This document shows, piece by piece, positions 62,274 to 64,000 of a stretch of DNA of 64,000 bases (the first letter of the stretch is position 1; each line of letters starts with the position of its first letter). Origin of the DNA: Actinomycetospora soli (lineage in GTDB: Bacteria > Actinomycetota > Actinomycetes > Mycobacteriales > Pseudonocardiaceae). Made by a program: the position numbers and the translations under genes. Location of the stretch: assembly GCF_021026295.1 (NCBI RefSeq), contig NZ_JAJNDA010000003.1, positions 310,001-374,000 of the forward strand, in the 5' to 3' direction. A model generated the notes under the pieces. The model made no database searches. It saw only the letters and a list, made by a program, of their open reading frames with translations, and was not told where the DNA came from.

Positions 62274-62750
62274 ATGACCGCAGAGCAGATCCCGCCCCGG
62301 ACCGCCGCCGCGGCGTCACACGCCCCCGGCACCGACGTGGTCGGTCGCCGCATCGTCGGACTGATCGTCGACGTCGCCGTGCTCGGCGCCGTCGGCTACG
62401 TCCTCACGCAGGTGCTCGAGGCGGTGTTCACCGACCCGGCCTACGGCGGCATGTCCCCGGCCGGCCGCATCCTCGCGATCGTGCTGGGCATCGCGTTCTG
62501 GCTCGCGGCCTTCGTCGCGGTCCCGACGGCCACGGGCGGCAGCACCCTCGGGATGCGCCTCGCCGGCGTCCGGGCGGTCCGCGCCGTCGACGGCGGCGCC
62601 CCGAGCGCGGTGGCGCACCTCCTGCGGATGATCTGCCTGATCGTCGACGGCGCCGTGTCCGGTCTGGTCGGATTCGTCATCATCCTGAACTCGAGGAACC
62701 GCCGCCGCCTCGGTGACATGGTCGCCGGGACCCTGGTCGTCCGGAGCTGA
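62274..62750 (+). CDS. RDD-family membrane protein
   Basis: A 158-residue protein with three hydrophobic helices. The RDD hallmark is near GTDVVGRRIVGLIVDVAVLGAVGYV, and the family end GDMVAGTLVV is present. Function unknown; some relatives affect ion homeostasis. ATG 62274 lies 7 bases after CAGGCT, possibly leaderless. It is 2 bases ahead of the DUF418 gene. Confidence 0.85.
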   Translation: MTAEQIPPRTAAAASHAPGTDVVGRRIVGLIVDVAVLGAVGYVLTQVLEAVFTDPAYGGMSPAGRILAIVLGIAFWLAAFVAVPTATGGSTLGMRLAGVRAVRAVDGGAPSAVAHLLRMICLIVDGAVSGLVGFVIILNSRNRRRLGDMVAGTLVVRS

Positions 62751-62752
62751 CC

Positions 62753-63808
62753 ATGACCACCGACCCGACCGTGCCCCGGCAGCGCCCGCCGCGGGCCGAC
62801 GAGCCGTCCACGATCACCACGCCGGGCACGCGCATCGAGTCGCTCGACGTGCTCCGCGGTGTCGCCCTCTGCGGGATCCTGGTGATCAACGTCTACCAGC
62901 AGCTGGTGTGGCTGCGCGGCGACCCCTCGGCGCGAGGCGTGTACCCCGTCGCGATCGACCTGATCTTCTACGAGCGGTTCCTGCCGATCTTCGCGCTGCT
63001 CTTCGGCGTCGGGTTCGGACTGTTCCTCGAGCGCGCTGCCCGCCGAACCGGCCGGCCGCGGGTGGTCCTCACCCGCCGGCTCGCGGTGCTGCTCGTCATC
63101 GGTGGTGTCCACCAGTTCTTCCACATCGGGGAGGCCCTCTTCCCCTACGCCCTGGTCGGGCTGGTGGTCCTGATCCCGCTGTCGTTCCTGTCGCCGCGGG
63201 CGTGCCTCGGCGCCGGGATCGTCCTGCTCGTCCTCCTCCCCCAGGTCCAGACCAGCTACGGCATGGTCGTCGGACTGCTGGCCGTCGGGTTCGGCCTGGC
63301 CCGGGTGGGGGCGCCGGAGGGCCTGGCGCGCCATCCGGGGCGGATCGCCGTCGCGTTCGTGATCAGCGCTGTCGTCGTGGGCGCCTGGACCGCCGCGAAG
63401 GTCGCCGGGGTCGCCCTGCCCGCGGTCAGCGTCCTCGGGGGCGCTCTCGGCGGGAACCTCCTGCAGGCCGCGGCCGCCGTGGCCGGCGCGATCGCGTACT
63501 CCTGCCTGGTGCTGCTCCTGCTGCGCACGCCCGTCGGCCCCGCGCTCGACGCCGTCTTCGCGCCGCTGGGACGCATGGCGTTGACGAACTACCTGTCCGC
63601 CACGGTCCTGTTCCTCGTCCTCGGACCGCTGCTGGGCATCGACTCCCTCGCCGACGCCCCGGCCATCGCCGGGCTGACGCTGGGCATCCTCGTCGTGCAG
63701 GTCGTCTGGAGCCGCCTCTGGCTGCGACGATTCGCCTACGGCCCGGTGGAGTGGGGGTGGCGGTGCCTGACCTGGGGACGGCGTGCGCCGCTGCGACGCG
63801 GGGCGTGA
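62753..63808 (+). CDS. DUF418-type membrane protein
   Basis: A 351-residue protein with about eight to ten helices. Opens with RIESLDVLRGVALCGILVIN, the start typical of DUF418/heparan-acetyltransferase-like acyl-carrier membrane proteins, and has the ALTNYLSATVLF and AYGPVEWGWRCLTW segments that define DUF418. Possible role in acyl transfer across the membrane. Probably co-transcribed with the RDD gene; its stop overlaps the next start (GTGA). Confidence 0.85.
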   Translation: MTTDPTVPRQRPPRADEPSTITTPGTRIESLDVLRGVALCGILVINVYQQLVWLRGDPSARGVYPVAIDLIFYERFLPIFALLFGVGFGLFLERAARRTGRPRVVLTRRLAVLLVIGGVHQFFHIGEALFPYALVGLVVLIPLSFLSPRACLGAGIVLLVLLPQVQTSYGMVVGLLAVGFGLARVGAPEGLARHPGRIAVAFVISAVVVGAWTAAKVAGVALPAVSVLGGALGGNLLQAAAAVAGAIAYSCLVLLLLRTPVGPALDAVFAPLGRMALTNYLSATVLFLVLGPLLGIDSLADAPAIAGLTLGILVVQVVWSRLWLRRFAYGPVEWGWRCLTWGRRAPLRRGA

Positions 63809-64000
63809 AGCCCGCCGACGTGGCCGTCGCGCTGGCGTTCGGACTCTGGAGCGTCGGCCTCGTCGTCCTGTTCCCCCCGCCCCGGCACCCGCTCGTGCCG
63901 TGGTCGGACGCCCTCGCGCTCGTCCTGACCGCCGTGCTGACGGTGGTGCTGGTGTTCCGCCGGGCCCGCCCGATGCTCGTCGCGGTCCTGACGGCGGGTC
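63805..64000 (+). CDS. N-terminus of a membrane protein, probable sensor histidine kinase (partial)
   Basis: 65 residues are visible before the window ends. GTG 63805 overlaps the DUF418 stop. The sequence VKPADVAVALAFGLWSVGLVVLF and then two further hydrophobic stretches resemble the N-terminal membrane domain of NarL-partner sensor kinases of actinobacteria. No kinase motif is reached, so the call is tentative. Confidence 0.4.
   Translation, partial: MKPADVAVALAFGLWSVGLVVLFPPPRHPLVPWSDALALVLTAVLTVVLVFRRARPMLVAVLTAG

Overview
The window is very GC-rich chromosomal DNA with dense genes, many GTG starts, many 1-4 base stop/start overlaps (GTGA, ATGA) and many apparently leaderless genes. Gene content and order point to a free-living actinomycete of the Pseudonocardiales or a close mycolic-acid-lineage relative: rplU-rpmA-obg-proB-proA behind a Rne/Rng ribonuclease, clpX-clpP2-clpP1-tig, lepA/rpsT/holA/comEC/comEA, and octT-gpgP-rsfS with nadD nearby. 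The genus (Pseudonocardia or Actinomycetospora, for example) is a guess. I see no tRNA, rRNA, transposase, integrase, prophage or CRISPR array, so this is core chromosome with small accessory insertions.

Layout. 1-8 kb: a LuxR response regulator with an odd receiver, an enoyl-CoA hydratase, two tiny membrane proteins, a zinc-free MDR oxidoreductase, an orphan SigF/SigB-type sigma factor behind a SigF-like promoter, an FAD/NAD(P)-binding protein and a DEAD-box RNA helicase. 8-20.7 kb: lepA, rpsT, holA, a SAM-I riboswitch in front of a threonine-synthase-family gene, comEC and comEA, the polysaccharide gene pair octT-gpgP, rsfS, then FIST and YdeI-like genes sitting between rsfS and nadD. 20.7-28.2 kb: a MoxR/VWA pair, a GNAT acetyltransferase, a GntR regulator with ACC deaminase (acdS), a RecQ helicase with a phosphoribosyltransferase-like tail, and a zinc-free L32 behind a Zur-like box. 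28.3-34.7 kb: an acyl-CoA synthetase coupled to a membrane/HhH protein, a polytopic membrane protein, a membrane-anchored HTH protein and a dicarboxylate symporter.

34.8-46.2 kb: proA, proB, obg, rpmA, rplU, the Rne/Rng ribonuclease, and a two-gene radical-SAM unit. 46.2-54.1 kb: an alpha/beta hydrolase, ndk, an AbiEi-antitoxin-like protein, a 65-base hairpin, folC with a DUF4233 protein, an oxalate/formate-type antiporter with its 38-residue partner, divergent fdhD, and a Tat-type secreted esterase. 54.3-64 kb: clpX, clpP2, clpP1, tig, an aldo/keto reductase, a 35-residue basic protein with its own terminator, nadE, an RDD protein, a DUF418 protein and the start of a probable sensor kinase.

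Themes. NAD is made by NadD and NadE. Translation, RNA decay and protein quality control are represented by rpsT, rplU, rpmA, rpmF, rsfS, lepA, obg, Rne/Rng, tig and ClpXP. ACC deaminase and the oxalate/formate genes hint at life near plants or in soil. Several small palindromic repeat families sit in the intergenic gaps. The observation I would follow first is the SAM riboswitch on the threonine-synthase-family gene: it raises the possibility that the enzyme works in methionine rather than threonine synthesis.
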